Below are positions 16,066 to 24,893 of a DNA stretch of 24,893 bases, piece by piece (the first letter of the stretch is position 1; every line of letters starts with the position of its first letter). A model generated the notes under the pieces. The model did no database searches. It had not been told where the DNA came from and worked only from the letters and a program-made list of their open reading frames with translations. The position numbers and the translations under genes are program-made. The DNA is taken from NCBI GenBank assembly GCA_012064415.1, contig SSNU01000309.1, positions 1-24,893 of the forward strand. Direction: 5' to 3'. This DNA comes from Gyrodactylus bullatarudis. Its lineage: Eukaryota; Platyhelminthes; Monogenea; Gyrodactylidea; Gyrodactylidae.

Positions 16066-16785
16066 CTAATTAATATGAAGATGGGAATTTATGATTTTTA
16101 CAAAATTCTTATTTTTTTCATCAAGAAATCGAATTTGATCGAGATTTTTTTGAATCTAGATAATGAGGCCCTCTTTCAGTATACGGAGAAAAAAAATTAA
16201 AAAAAAATCAATTTTTAAGTAAACTACGGCAAATTTAAAATCTTGAAGAAGTGCCAAATTCCCCTTTTTTGAACTTTCAATTTTTGTTGATTTCAATGTG
16301 AGGGAGTGATCAAAAGTTAATTTTTAGAATCACAAAAATACAAAAAAATACCGATGATCATCATAAAAATTTTGATAAATTCGTCATTTTTCTGGGATCT
16401 TGTAATAACAAATTTCATCGACTTTCAAGTAGTAAAAATGTTTAAAAAATCAAAATTTGATTTTGACACGATTATGGGGGGATTCTTAAAACCAGATTTA
16501 GCATATTTAATAAATCATTGACTAATTGTGATCCTAAGAATCAACTTTTTATCACTCTCTCCTTTTTCAACTCAAAAATCAAAAAAAGGGAGTTTGGCGC
16601 TTCTTCAAGATTATAAATTTGCCGTAGTTTACTTAAAAATTGATTTTTTTTTAATTTTTTTTCTCCGTATACTGAAAGAGGGCCTCATTATCTAGATTCA
16701 AAAAAATCTCGATCAAATTCGATTTCTTGATGAAAAAAATAAGAATTTTGTAAAAATCATAAATTCCCATCTTCATATTAATTAG
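16066..16785. repeat. 720-bp foldback element
   Basis: Arms 16066-16331 and 16536-16785 are inverted copies with a few small indels. The outer ends are CTAATTAATATGAAGATGGG and its reverse complement, and the inner parts include GCCGTAGTTTACTTAAAAAT. The 200-bp centre is unique and non-coding. TTAA occurs just inside both ends, so TTAA duplication is possible, but the flanks are palindromic and do not allow a firm call. The transcript or single strand would form a very long hairpin. Confidence 0.8.
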
Positions 16786-16858
16786 ATGTATATTCCTTTA
16801 AATATCACATTGGAAACCAGACTTTTTAGGGGGTATTTGCAAAATTGGTGACTTGGAC

Positions 16859-17227
16859 GGTTAAAGTTAAGATCAGTTCCCCCCTCTTAAATAGTTTATT
16901 ACTCAAAAGTAATCACTGAGACTTTAAAATAATAAATATATGCATAAATTATTATGATTGACTCACTTCTTAACATTTTTGATCCATCTTTTCAATTCCA
17001 GGTTTCCACATGTGAAAAATGCCGAAAGTTTCATATATCCATTTATATTCCCATGAAATTCAAAAAATTCATTATAAAAAACAAAATCTGTCTTCTTTCT
17101 ATGCAATGTTTGAATAAAACAATTCAAAACACAAGTATTTTACAAAAATTCAACATGACTCTTACAATAGACGACATCACTATCATTAATTTGGAGAAAC
17201 TTTCATGCAATTTAATTGCACTAAAAA
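16859..17227 (+). repeat. Left inverted arm of the Merlin element
   Basis: Near-perfect inverted copy of 18282-18650. Continues inward as a diverged copy of the transposase gene's 5' end (17228-17330). Confidence 0.85.
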
Positions 17228-17330
17228 TTGCTATTTTTCGCTTATGCCGGTCGGTCTTATTGCCGAGCAGATCTTTCAAAGTAGATGTCCAAAGCTTACT
17301 GATTTTCTAACCCTGTATTCTCAATAAAAT
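17228..17330 (+). pseudogene. Inverted duplicate of the Merlin transposase N-terminus
   Basis: Frame 17245 onward reads LMPVGLIAEQIFQSRCPKL, then TDFLTLYSQ and TAA. The other side of the element has CQRVGLIAEQIPHS, a TGA, then SGVSRFLNLQ. The left arm therefore extends, with divergence, into a copy of the transposase gene's first coding part. It preserves the Cys of RCP where the main gene has TGA. It has no catalytic domain. Confidence 0.65.
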
Positions 17331-17398
17331 CTATGTGTATAAGGCTTTCTTTTTAATAAATAAAATAGAAATCTTTATATAAAATAATAACAGCTTAT

Positions 17399-18300
17399 TC
17401 ACAGAGGATATACCATTGAAATTGTTTGTAGACTCGCACTGAACATTGATTCTCTATTCTTTCTTTCGAATAGATACTGGTTTAGATATGAATCGAGCAA
17501 ACCTTTCCTTTTATTTCTAACTTTGTAACAGGATCTTTTGGCAGCTCCCCATATAGCTTCAATACGTTGAGTATGATGGCCCTTGTCGCTGACAAACTCA
17601 TACTTATGGCATACTGTATGGTGTTCGTATCCTTCCTGTTGAAGACATTTGTAGGATTTGAATTCATCAGAAATAATAATTGATCCTGGTAATATTCGTT
17701 TCTTGATGATTGCCAGGAGTGTGTCCTTTTTGCGATCTGGAACAGTAGTCATGAAGCATTTGCCCTTTTCATCAACGCCACCAAAAACCCATACGTCTTC
17801 GTTGACTAGAGTATGTCCTCGGTGGTATTTTCTTGACACGAAGTGAGACTCGTCGATTTGACATACAATTTTATCTCCACCAATTTTGACATCCTCAAGT
17901 ATCACACTCTCTGTGTAGATATCTCTTACAAAATTTCGCCAGTCTACGACGGTGGACCTTCCTATATTTAACTCTTCCATCATATTTCGCAAATTATCAG
18001 TTTTCGTTGAAACCATTCTGATGATTTGTAGGATCTTCCATAGCTCGAGTTTGGATCCTTCGAAGAATGTATCTGAATTAAATTATTCAAGAGAATAAAC
18101 ATACTTTTCCTTATTGACTCTAAGTACTTGCACTTAGGACATCTGAAGCAATAACCATCTTTTACACGGTTTAGTTTCTGGAGATTCAGAAATCTCGATA
18201 CTCCAGATCAGGAATGAGGGATCTGTTCGGCAATAAGTCCAACTCTTTGGCATAGGCAAATAATACCTATAGTATTATTTACGTTTGATGCAATTAAATT
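17399..18300 (-). pseudogene. Merlin transposase (ISXO2-like DDE domain), near-intact
   Basis: Catalyses cut-and-paste transposition by a DDE nuclease. On the minus strand: VGLIAEQI, TGA at 18208-18210, then DGYCFRCPKCKYLESIRK (zinc ribbon half), a 32-nt GT-AG insert and TFFEGSKLELWKILQ. The helical segment that follows has LGIS-like MEELNIGRSTVVDW. The ISXO2 domain runs over the 205 codons 17399-18016: QIDESHF (D55), WVFGGVDEKG, SDEFKSY (D117), HTQRIEAIWG (E153), ending MVYPL and TGA at 17399-17401. All three acidic residues are present. The lesion visible is the TGA, which aligns with Cys in the duplicate at 17290. If translation starts downstream of it, or if the TGA is real decay, the first zinc-ribbon Cys is lost. 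Confidence 0.85.
18073..18104 (-). other. 32-nt GT-AG insert in the Merlin transposase gene (mini-intron?)
   Basis: On the minus strand the insert begins GTATGTTTATTCTC and ends AATTTAATTCAG. Removing it joins SIRK to a codon for N and TFFEGSKL, the conserved Merlin segment, in frame. Leaving it in shifts the frame. 32 nt is very short for an animal intron. Confidence 0.55.
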
Positions 18301-18650
18301 GCATGAAAGTTTCTCCAAATTAATGATAGTGATGTCGTCTATTGTAAGAGTCATGTTGAATTTTTGTAAAATACTTGTGTTTTGAATTGTTTTATTCAAA
18401 CATTGCATAGAAAGAAGACAGATTTTGTTTTTTATAATGAATTTTTTGAATTTCATGGGAATATAAATGGATATATGAAACTTTCGGCATTTTTCACATG
18501 TGGAAACCTGGAATTGAAAAGATGGATCAAAAATGTTAAGAAGTGAGTCAATCATAATAATTTATGCATATATTTATTATTTTAAAGTCTCAGTGATTAC
18601 TTTTGAGTAATAAACTATTTAAGAGGGGGGAACTGATCTTAACTTTAGCC
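18282..18650 (-). repeat. Right inverted arm of the Merlin element
   Basis: Inverted copy of 16859-17227. A frame of about 115 codons (18208-18555) crosses it and enters the transposase N-terminus (CEKCRRKF-like ... LTIDDITIINLEKLSC). The identical frame exists in the left arm, so it may be an N-terminal extension or merely open non-coding sequence. Confidence 0.85.
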
Positions 18651-19715
18651 ACTTGGACTTTCCTATTCGCAGATATGGTGACAGTGATTGGCCAAAATAC
18701 AATTTTGATTACTTTTATACATTGAATTTAAGGACTCCTAAAAATTAATTCCCTTTTGGTTCCTTTTTACAATGCAAAATTTCAAATATTGCATTTATGG
18801 CCTTTTTTTCTTGTGTTAAAATTTATTAATTGCAGTCATGGTTACTAACCATTGGTTAATTCTCCCTATGCTGAATGAAATTTATTTTGTAATTATGGTT
18901 ACAACTTTGTAAATTTTTTTGATATCTTTAAGTTTTTTCCTGTGTATTTTTTATTCAGGACTATTCTTAAGTACTTGTATTTACTGAATAAACAGATTTT
19001 GTATATGGGTCAGAGTCTTTTATCATTTTGAAGAGGAGCTAAGAGGTATAAATATAATTTCTACACAATAATATCATATTTTTAGCCATAATGTGTGTAA
19101 TTAACTACTATTCATATATAAAACTATATTTTGAAAATTAATCTATCTGTTCTTTGAGTATATTATTTTTGTACGAATTTAATTCAGGAATATTTCTTAC
19201 ATTATATGACATCTATTAAACTCAATTAATTAATTAATTTTATCTTCATACTTTGACTCGAAATATCGGTCTTTGAAACTGAATTCGGTAATAGAAAACT
19301 AAATAAAAACAATATTCAGCAAATTTTTATTCGGAATAAGAGAGCCATAACCTAAGAGTGTTATGGTCTAATCTTGCATAGGGTAGTGTAGTAAAATAAG
19401 TTGGTTACACTGGTAATCACTAAGATAGTTATTTGGTTGTTTTGGGAAAAAAGGCTCCACACGGAATGACTAATCTTTGGAAGAAACCTTTTTTATCGAA
19501 ATTATAGGAACGAATAATTCGAAATAATAAACCAAGCAAAAAAGTATCATTCATTTTTAGCGGTATAAAATCCATATGTTCGAAAAAATCTATATTTATG
19601 CAAATATTTATTTTTGATCTTGCTACATCAAATTCATTCAGAATAAATGTTGGGGAACTCAGTATGGTTATTGGGGGAAAGATTCAAGTTAGCTATAATT
19701 TATTTATCCCCAATT
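18651..19715. other. Unassigned AT-rich stretch (over 1 kb)
   Basis: After the TSD I find no ORF, TIR pair, RNA or repeat that I can support. A TTAATTAATTAATT run is at 19225-19240. Confidence 0.5.
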
Positions 19716-19719
19716 ATGG

Positions 19720-20112
19720 ATGCAAATAAGGGGAGTGGGTAAAGGTCAAAGTGTGAAAAGACAAAAATTATTTCTTTTATTCAAAATCAAAACTGCTCCA
19801 ATGTTTGCGAGGTCGAGACAAAAAATGAATGGATCTGGTATTTGTATTAGACAGTTAGAATCAGCAGAAAGATATCTATTTAATGGACTAAAACTGAGTG
19901 AAGTTAATTTTTTTGGAGATTTTTACACTAATGTATCAGCCATGTATTTGATCCTCTCTATCATTGATTTGTCGATTTTTCAATTGAAACTAGTATTTTT
20001 TCATTATCTGTTGTACTCCTACTTATTTAGAATAATAATATATTTCAGGCATAAGAATTTTATTATCTGGACAATCATCCTAGTGTTCATACCAGGGTTT
20101 CAAGGTGCCTAA
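19720..20112 (+). other. Uncharacterised open frame, doubtful
   Basis: 130 codons from ATG 19720. The first 60 (for example MNGSGICIRQLESAERYLFN) look mildly protein-like. The rest is a hydrophobic run of Ile/Leu/Phe codons expected from AT-rich DNA. No family recognised. There is no supporting context, and chance openness is the main alternative. Confidence 0.2.
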
Positions 20113-20653
20113 TCTTATGAATTTTAGTTGTTTTAAAAATGTATTTCTTGAAAACAGTGAGTTAATTTGCAATAAAATATAGATTAAATGTAAAATCAGA
20201 AAATAAATGTATTGCTAGAAAATTTCGAGGCTGAAAATTGTTTAATAAAAAATCAAAGCCAAAAAACAAATTTGGACAAAATTTCAGACCATCACTTGAT
20301 TAATTAAACTTTTTCCGGTAAGAAACCTAATGAAACAGAAGTCACACTCTTGAACTGAAGAAAAGATGAGAAATCTCGCGGTTACCAAATTATGTGGGTA
20401 TGAGAGGATCATGTGCCCGATAAAAGCCGGGAAAAATATTTTGCGAAAAAGGAAAAAATAAGGTTTCTTTTGCGTTAAAATTTAAATAACTTGGAAAATA
20501 AAAAAGATAATTGAAATTTTTATTAAGTTTTAGATTGGTTATCCAAGGTGATACTACGAAATTGACACAAATAATAAATAAATAAATTGAAATTTCAAAA
20601 TATTGAAATTGTTTCACATATTCATTTGACCATCATAACTAATTCAAAACTGT
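20113..20653. other. Unassigned AT-rich stretch
   Basis: Nothing supportable. Confidence 0.5.
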
Positions 20654-20661
20654 GTTATTAT

Positions 20662-21203
20662 CAGGGCCTCAAAAAGTACTTTTTAGTATATTTTTACTAT
20701 AGACTAAGGTTTGTCTAAGATTCGATAATCTGAAAAAAATATTATCTCATTTTGAAGATAGCTGGTACTATTTTTGTACTTATTTGTACAATTTTTCAAT
20801 TTACGAAAATCTTGAAATCTAGTCTTTCCAAACTATAGCTAGCAACTATAAACGAAAAATTATAATATGTGATGAATAGATAGCTCAAAAGTTGGTATAG
20901 AGCTAGCAGTATTTCATGCAAGAAGCTAACATTCACATCAGATCTTGGAGCTTTGTAAAAAAGTATCCCTTGGAGTTTAAAATTTCAACTAAAATGGATT
21001 AAATGTAAATTATGCGCTGTAACTGCTAAATGTGGGATAGGAAACTATGTTGATCAACATAGGAGTACCAGGAGGAACCTAAAAGGAATAAATGTTCTCG
21101 GTCCAAGTCAAACCCAAATGCTTTAACACCAACACTCTTTTTCTTAACACTTTTTTGTACTTCTTTCAGTTTTCTTTTATTTTGTACTATTTTCGAGGCC
21201 CTA
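20662..21203. mobile_element. Non-autonomous hAT element (542 bp) with 8-bp TSD
   Basis: The left end CAGGGCCTCAAAAAGTACT and right end (rc TAGGGCCTCGAAAATAGTAC) form hAT-type CAGGG TIRs. The identical 8-mer GTTATTAT flanks at 20654-20661 and 21204-21211, the size expected for hAT. The last base pair of the right end has changed from G to A. Inside is a decayed zinc-finger coding stretch, so the element looks like a deletion derivative of an autonomous hAT. Confidence 0.85.
20950..21090 (+). pseudogene. BED-type zinc finger remnant in the hAT element
   Basis: WSFVKKYPLEFKISTKMD is followed, after stops and a shift, by CKLCAVTAKCGIGNYVDQHR at 21004-21063 and STRRNLKG. The C-x2-C ... H-x-x-T pattern with a Trp-Ser-Phe lead-in resembles the BED/C2H2 finger at the N-terminus of hAT transposases. 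The final His is not clear. It agrees with the hAT-type termini. Confidence 0.5.
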
Positions 21204-21211
21204 GTTATTAT

Positions 21212-21740
21212 TAACTAGAATTATTTTGTTCCAGGTGCTTAGGTAATATACAGGCTCGTCGTAAACACCTAGTAAGAAATAGTTAATCTTTGTAAGTATA
21301 GGTGCTGCACTATTCATCTGTTTTTATCATAATTGAGATTATAATATTTTTGTTTCAATTGAAATTGGTGAGTTATCTTTCATAAGCAGGCAACCATTGA
21401 GAACGATTCACTTCTTTGTAATAATTAGCATAGTTATTTTGAGTTTTAAATTTACTCACATTAGAATTAGTTTTTGTGAAATTCGAAATTAATTATGTTA
21501 TTAGGTTAAAATAATTTTGATTGCGTAATTTGCTCTTAGAATTTAGGCTTACAAATATAAACTACGAAATCAGCTTTGTTTCGAATCGAAACAAGAATTA
21601 TTCTCTAAAATTAAAACTGGAAATAAAGATTAATTTTTTAACTATGCAATCCTCAATAATACTAATTTCCCGTTGACGTAATCGAGACATATCTTGTAGC
21701 CCCACAATGTAGTTACACTCCCTTGATAATTTATGATTAG
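21212..21740. other. Unassigned AT-rich stretch
   Basis: No supportable gene or repeat. Confidence 0.5.
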
Positions 21741-22312
21741 ATGTATTACATTGTACAGGCTTGTATGAAAAAAGGTTTATTGACAAGATATCCTGAAGAA
21801 ACACCCCTTCCATTTATTGAACTTCAAATAAATAACACTCCGTATCAAGAATATACGGCATCTGAAAGATTGTTCGGAAGAGCCAACAGACCTTCTCACG
21901 AGCGGAGAGTCGCGAGTAGGGACATCCAAGGATACGATGAACTTTTTCGAGAGAAATTCCGGAATACCCTGAAAGAGGGTCAGAAAAAGAACTTACATTC
22001 CAAAAGAGCTGCCAATATGTGTTCGTAAGAAACAACCACCCGTCCACTAAAAAGTCCGTCAGGTATTTCTGAACATACCAAGTCCAGTCACGCTAAGAAA
22101 AAACCGTCACTATCTGCAAGAATGGTGAGATCGATACCATTTCCAAAGACAGAATAAAAATCATGAGAGGAATCATAAGTCGTGAGACAGAAGCCATCAT
22201 GGAAAGCCAACCAGAACTGTCATATGAGGCAGAACCCAGAACTTCAGTCATCCGAAGCCCAGGAAAACGATTCGTCAAGCCAAAGACGGACGATAATTTT
22301 ATCTTCTATTAA
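21741..22312 (+). pseudogene. Ty3/gypsy-type integrase C-terminal part and polyprotein end
   Basis: Frame 21741-22018 reads KKGLLTRYPEETPLPFIELQ, then NNTPYQEYTASERLFGR and ELFREKFRNTLKEGQKK. The run NTP ... S/T-x-x-E/Q-x-LFGR-x-x-R is the hallmark of the end of the retrotransposon integrase core (N-T-P...P-x-x-L-x-x-R). After a 1-nt shift near 22019 comes VFVRNNHP, a stop near 22070, then CKNGEIDTISKDRIKI (the small strand-rich domain after the core) and RSPGKRFVKP before TAA at 22310-22312. No protease, RT or LTR is visible. It is an isolated 3' coding fragment with one shift and one stop. Confidence 0.7.
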
Positions 22313-22393
22313 ATCTCCTGAAGCTCCACTTCCTGAGAAGTGAGTGTGTAGTATCCATCACAGTCTTGTAATCAAAATTATTCTAAATTAACG

Positions 22394-22440
22394 GTAAAGT
22401 TTATATGCGAGAAGCTCAATGAATTTTCGTCCATTTGCAG
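22394..22440 (+). other. Possible 47-nt intron before the RT fragment
   Basis: GTAAAG at 22394 and ATTTGCAG ending at 22440 would bound an intron whose downstream exon opens directly on PLE RT sequence. No PLE coding is recognisable upstream, so the acceptor may instead mark a truncation point. PLEs are known to retain introns. Confidence 0.25.
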
Positions 22441-23581
22441 TATTCCCCCAGAAGTTATCTCCGAATTAATTTTGATGATGGTTCAAAACATAGACTTCAA
22501 ATTTGCCGGCTACTACTTCAAGCAAACAGACGGTGAAGCAATGAGCAGTCCGATTGGTCAATTCCTTGCGGATATGTTTTTTGCTTCTCTCGAAAGTCAA
22601 CAAATGAGTGGCCTAATCAGTTTTTCCCGCGTGTATGTGCGTTATCTTGGTGATACCTTTCTGGTCCTTGATGAAAGTAATGACATCGACGAAAATCTTT
22701 CAAATCTCAATTCCATGCATCGCGGAATCGAATTTACCAAAGAAGACGAGGATGACAAGTCATTGAATTTTTCTCGATGTTTTAGTAGTTAAATAGTTTC
22801 AAGGATAATAAAATCCCTGAGACGAGGGTCTTCAGGAAAGAATCAGTCTCTGCACAATTTATGCCTTTCCTTAGTTTCAGCCCTGTGTGCCAGAAAAAGA
22901 GCTTGGTGAGGAATGAGTTCGCGAAAATTGAAAAATTAACATCAGATGTGAACAAAGTGAAGGACAAAGAAACATTATTAATAAAATACAGGTATTCTGA
23001 GACTTTCATTAATAAACATTCCAATGTAAAGGTTAAGGCAGATGAAGATGTCGAGGAGCTCACACCGATTTATCTAAGAGTACCGTTTAAAGGCGGCACT
23101 GCTCATCAGGTATTAAACAAAAAGCTCTTCGAAATAACAAAGAAGGCATTTCCAGGACACAGACTTCAAATTCTTCCCAGAACGAAGAAGCTCATTCCAG
23201 ATCTGAACTTGTTCGAATGCAAATGCAGTTCAACCTATGTAGGTCAAACAGTCAGACCAGTCAAGGCGAGGATTAAGTCCCGGCAACAAAGGTTCTGCGA
23301 TACAGGAGCACTTGAAGGATACAAATCCCACTACTGATGTGAACAAGTTTAGTATTCTATTTCAAGCAAACCCTAGTGATCCTCCAAAGATGAAAGCAGA
23401 TGCCTTAAACAAAGCTGAAGCCCATTTCATCAAAAATTTGAACCCAGCTCTGTGTAGGCAAAAACTCCTGGCCACTAAGTTAGGCCTGACGGGAAAAAGC
23501 AGGTTTACAAACAAAAGGAAGCTTGATAGAGCTGCAAAGCTACTTGGAAATTTCTCAATTTGTAGTTATAATTCAAGTTAG
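22441..23581 (+). pseudogene. Penelope-like element (family 3-like): RT second half + GIY-YIG + tail
   Basis: Begins right after CCATTTGCAG (a good splice acceptor) with IPPEVISELI, then YYFKQTDGEAMSSPIGQFL (motif B) and VYVRYLGDTFLVLDE (motif C, YxDD changed to YLGD). Frameshifts near 22775-22830 precede TRVFRKESVSAQF and FSPVCQKKSLVRNEF. The linker has YLRVPFKGGTAHQVLNKKL and AFPGHRLQILPRTKKL. The endonuclease begins LFECKCSSTYVGQTVRPVK and is shortened after that, with a stop at 23335-23337. The last frame (23312-23581) reads NKFSILFQANPSDPP, KAEAHFIKNLNPALC and TKLGLTGKSRF, to TAG. The tail resembles the family-3 copy at 9035 (FANKLGFKGR). It is dead at several points. Confidence 0.85.
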
Positions 23582-23858
23582 AGTTATAATTGAACATAAT
23601 GAGCAAGTGAGAATAAAAGTGAAAATCCAGAGAAGTCAACCTGATAATCTAATTAAATCTCGGCCCTTAATTAACAGTTTCCACATTACAAAATTATTCT
23701 AATATGAAAAAAGCAAATTCGAAAGTTATAATTATAAACAAAATGAACAATTTAAAAATATATCTTTTTTTTTAAGCCTCTGCATAAGAGAGACATTATT
23801 GTCTTTTCAATTTTAAAAGTTACGTTATTAATGTCGGAAATTCCAAAATCTTTTTCAG
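23582..23858. other. Unassigned spacer ending in a splice-acceptor-like tract
   Basis: AT-rich with no ORF. Ends AAATCTTTTTCAG immediately before the exon-like segment. Confidence 0.5.
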
Positions 23859-24064
23859 GATCCACAGATGGCGCTTCCGTGGACCTTGATGAGTTCCTTA
23901 ATTCAATGGTCAATGAAAGCGCAAACTTGTTTTAGTCTGTCACACGAAACATGAACAAGGCTTTTGGCCGTTATGCATCAATGATGATGGATATGTTCGA
24001 CAACAAAATCGCCGCTGCCCTCGCAGGAGCCCCAGCTCAGAGAGATCAACAAATATACCAATAG
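23859..24064 (+). pseudogene. Exon-like coding segment, unrecognised
   Basis: After a TTTTTCAG acceptor the frame reads STDGASVDLDEFLNSMVNES, then a TAG at 23933-23935. It continues in the same frame as NMNKAFGRYASMMMDMFDNK and IAAALAGAPAQRDQQ to TAG at 24062-24064. GC content and codon quality are clearly higher than around it. The Met-rich, helical second half with an Ala-rich end could be from a gag-like or structural protein. I do not recognise it. It is either the last exon of a broken gene or an element fragment. Confidence 0.4.
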
Positions 24065-24206
24065 AAATCATGTATTTGTCGGTCAATCAGAATTGAGCAA
24101 CATTCCTCCAATTTTCTGCAAAAAAACTGCAAATTTCTTTTTCTACAGCTTGTTTTAACAGTCTGAAAAACCTTTTGGGAAAATAAAAATACAACCATTA
24201 AATTCA
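24065..24206. other. Unassigned spacer
   Basis: Nothing supportable. Confidence 0.5.
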
Positions 24207-24349
24207 AAATGGTATCTTGGAACTGTATGAAGGTTTATACTCGTTTCATCAATGAATATGAGACGTTCATCAGGAACATTCTGAATCCAAATTGCGTAGC
24301 TGTATCCGTATTCCTTGATACGCTCTGAGTTTCTTTCGGTTGTATTGAA
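24207..24349 (-). pseudogene. IS630/Tc1/mariner-like transposase scrap
   Basis: On the minus strand 47 codons read FNTTERNSERIKEYGYSYAI, WIQNVPDERLIFIDETSINL and HTVPRYHF. The order basic/aromatic helix (R-x-x-Y-x-x-W) then LIFIDE-(T/S)-x-x-NLHT is that of the start of the DDE domain in Tc1/mariner-type transposases, where the D of IDE is the first catalytic acid. The frame then degrades into AT-rich sequence. No TIRs are found nearby. Confidence 0.6.
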
Positions 24350-24893
24350 TTAGATACATATATGCTGATAATTTGATAAAAAGGTTGAATCCAAAAATTT
24401 CCTACTTTTGAAAAATAACTTCACTAAGAAAATGCAATTTGAAACAAAGCTCAAAGAATCTTTCCTTTTTGTTTGAATATATATTATTTGTTGATATTAT
24501 AAAAAAATTAGTCCAACCAATTTATCAATTACCACCATTTGAGCCAACAAATGAGTATTAATTTAGTCTCAAAAGAAGGAAGATTTTCAGGAATGAGCAC
24601 CGATGTCTTTGATTGTCGACTTTATAACTATGCAGCTCAACGTTTGATCAAGTTTCAATGACGGAGTTTCAGTGAGTATTTCTGTTGATTCTTATGGGAT
24701 TCGCTTTTGGTTTTATGCTCAAATCATATATCTATTTATGTCTAATCTAAGTTTAAAAGAGTTTCTCTCCTGTCCTTTCTTCCTTCAAAAACTATCTCAC
24801 TTTTTGTAATTGACATAATTTTACCAAATACATTTTCTCGTATATACTCACCAATTTGTTGTCTTTTCCTCTCCAATGATGATCAGGGGTTTT
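24350..24893. other. Unassigned AT-rich end of window
   Basis: Nothing I can support. A segment at 24591-24671 has splice-like borders, but every plus-strand frame has a stop. Confidence 0.45.

Larger units (their letters stand above)
16859..18650 (-). mobile_element. Merlin (IS1595/ISXO2-like) DNA transposon with long inverted arms
   Basis: The 8-bp direct repeat ACTTGGAC flanks it at 16851-16858 and 18651-18658. The ends are GGTTAAAGTTAAGATCAGTT at 16859 and its inverted counterpart (rc GGCTAAAGTTAAGATCAGTT) at 18650. An 8-bp TSD and GG ends are typical of Merlin and bacterial IS1595 relatives. The arms 16859-17227 and 18282-18650 appear identical apart from the second or third base, far longer than usual Merlin TIRs. 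One transposase gene is on the minus strand between them. Near-identical arms and intact catalytic residues argue that the insertion is recent. Confidence 0.9.

Noticed and set aside
16954..17310. 118-codon frame beginning MIDSLLNIFDPSFQ, also on the opposite strand at 18208-18555
   Set aside because: As an independent gene: the two are the inverted arms of the Merlin element. It may at most be an N-terminal extension of the transposase.
21741..22312. Full LTR retrotransposon or endogenous retrovirus
   Set aside because: Only the integrase end and polyprotein tail are seen. No LTRs, primer-binding site, protease, RT or envelope could be found around it.
24591..24671. Segment between a TTTTCAG acceptor and a GTGAGT donor
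   Set aside because: All three plus-strand frames contain stops, so it is not a coding exon as read.
1..24893. CRISPR array, bacterial operons, rRNA
   Set aside because: No regularly spaced identical repeats, no ribosome-binding-site-led gene series and no rRNA-like segments. All evidence points to eukaryotic repeat DNA.

Overview
This is eukaryotic, AT-rich, repeat-dominated DNA, most likely from an invertebrate animal. An arthropod, perhaps a copepod or other crustacean, is my best guess: Penelope-like elements (PLEs) are abundant, a Merlin DNA transposon is present, and two decayed reading frames resemble, from memory, uncharacterised proteins common in arthropod genomes. I see no bacterial gene organisation and no convincing intact host gene. 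Almost everything recognisable is a transposable element, usually broken by stops, frameshifts, truncations or nested insertion.

Layout. 1-452: 3' end of a PLE (family 1) ending in a hammerhead ribozyme. 530-4295: a family-2 PLE fragment split by a 3.2-kb DNA transposon (795-4018) with 42-bp terminal inverted repeats (TIRs), an exact 8-bp target-site duplication (TSD), and a decayed hAT-like transposase-type gene. 4617-4804: remnant of a second arthropod repeat ORF. 5180-5250: a PLE scrap. 5839-8400: two family-1 PLEs head to head. 8454-9406: a family-3 PLE. 9600-10510: a TTAA-flanked non-autonomous element with 255-bp inverted arms. 10949-14402: a cluster of four family-2 PLE pieces in two head-to-head pairs, with four hammerhead motifs. 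14551-15030: a tRNA-like scrap, a possible exon and a PLE scrap. 15256-15935: a TIR element. 16066-16785: a foldback element. 16859-18650: a Merlin (IS1595/ISXO2-like) transposon with TSD, 370-bp inverted arms and an almost intact DDE transposase. 20662-21203: a non-autonomous hAT element with 8-bp TSD. 21741-22312: Ty3/gypsy-type integrase tail. 22441-23581: a PLE. 23859-24064: an exon-like segment. 24207-24349: a Tc1/mariner-like transposase scrap.

How the parts work together. PLEs encode one protein: an N-terminal region, reverse transcriptase (RT), a linker and a GIY-YIG endonuclease. They copy themselves into chromosomal breaks. The hammerheads lie at the junction of 3' end and 5' leader, where they would process tandem transcripts. 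Both PLE families that carry one use the same unusual layout: stem II is replaced by an 8-nt loop and stem III is short and (near-)palindromic, as expected of a ribozyme that works as a dimer.

The strongest items for a second look are the small hammerhead variants, the TSD-defined element carrying the orphan hAT-like gene, and the Merlin element whose long inverted arms duplicate the 5' end of its own transposase gene.
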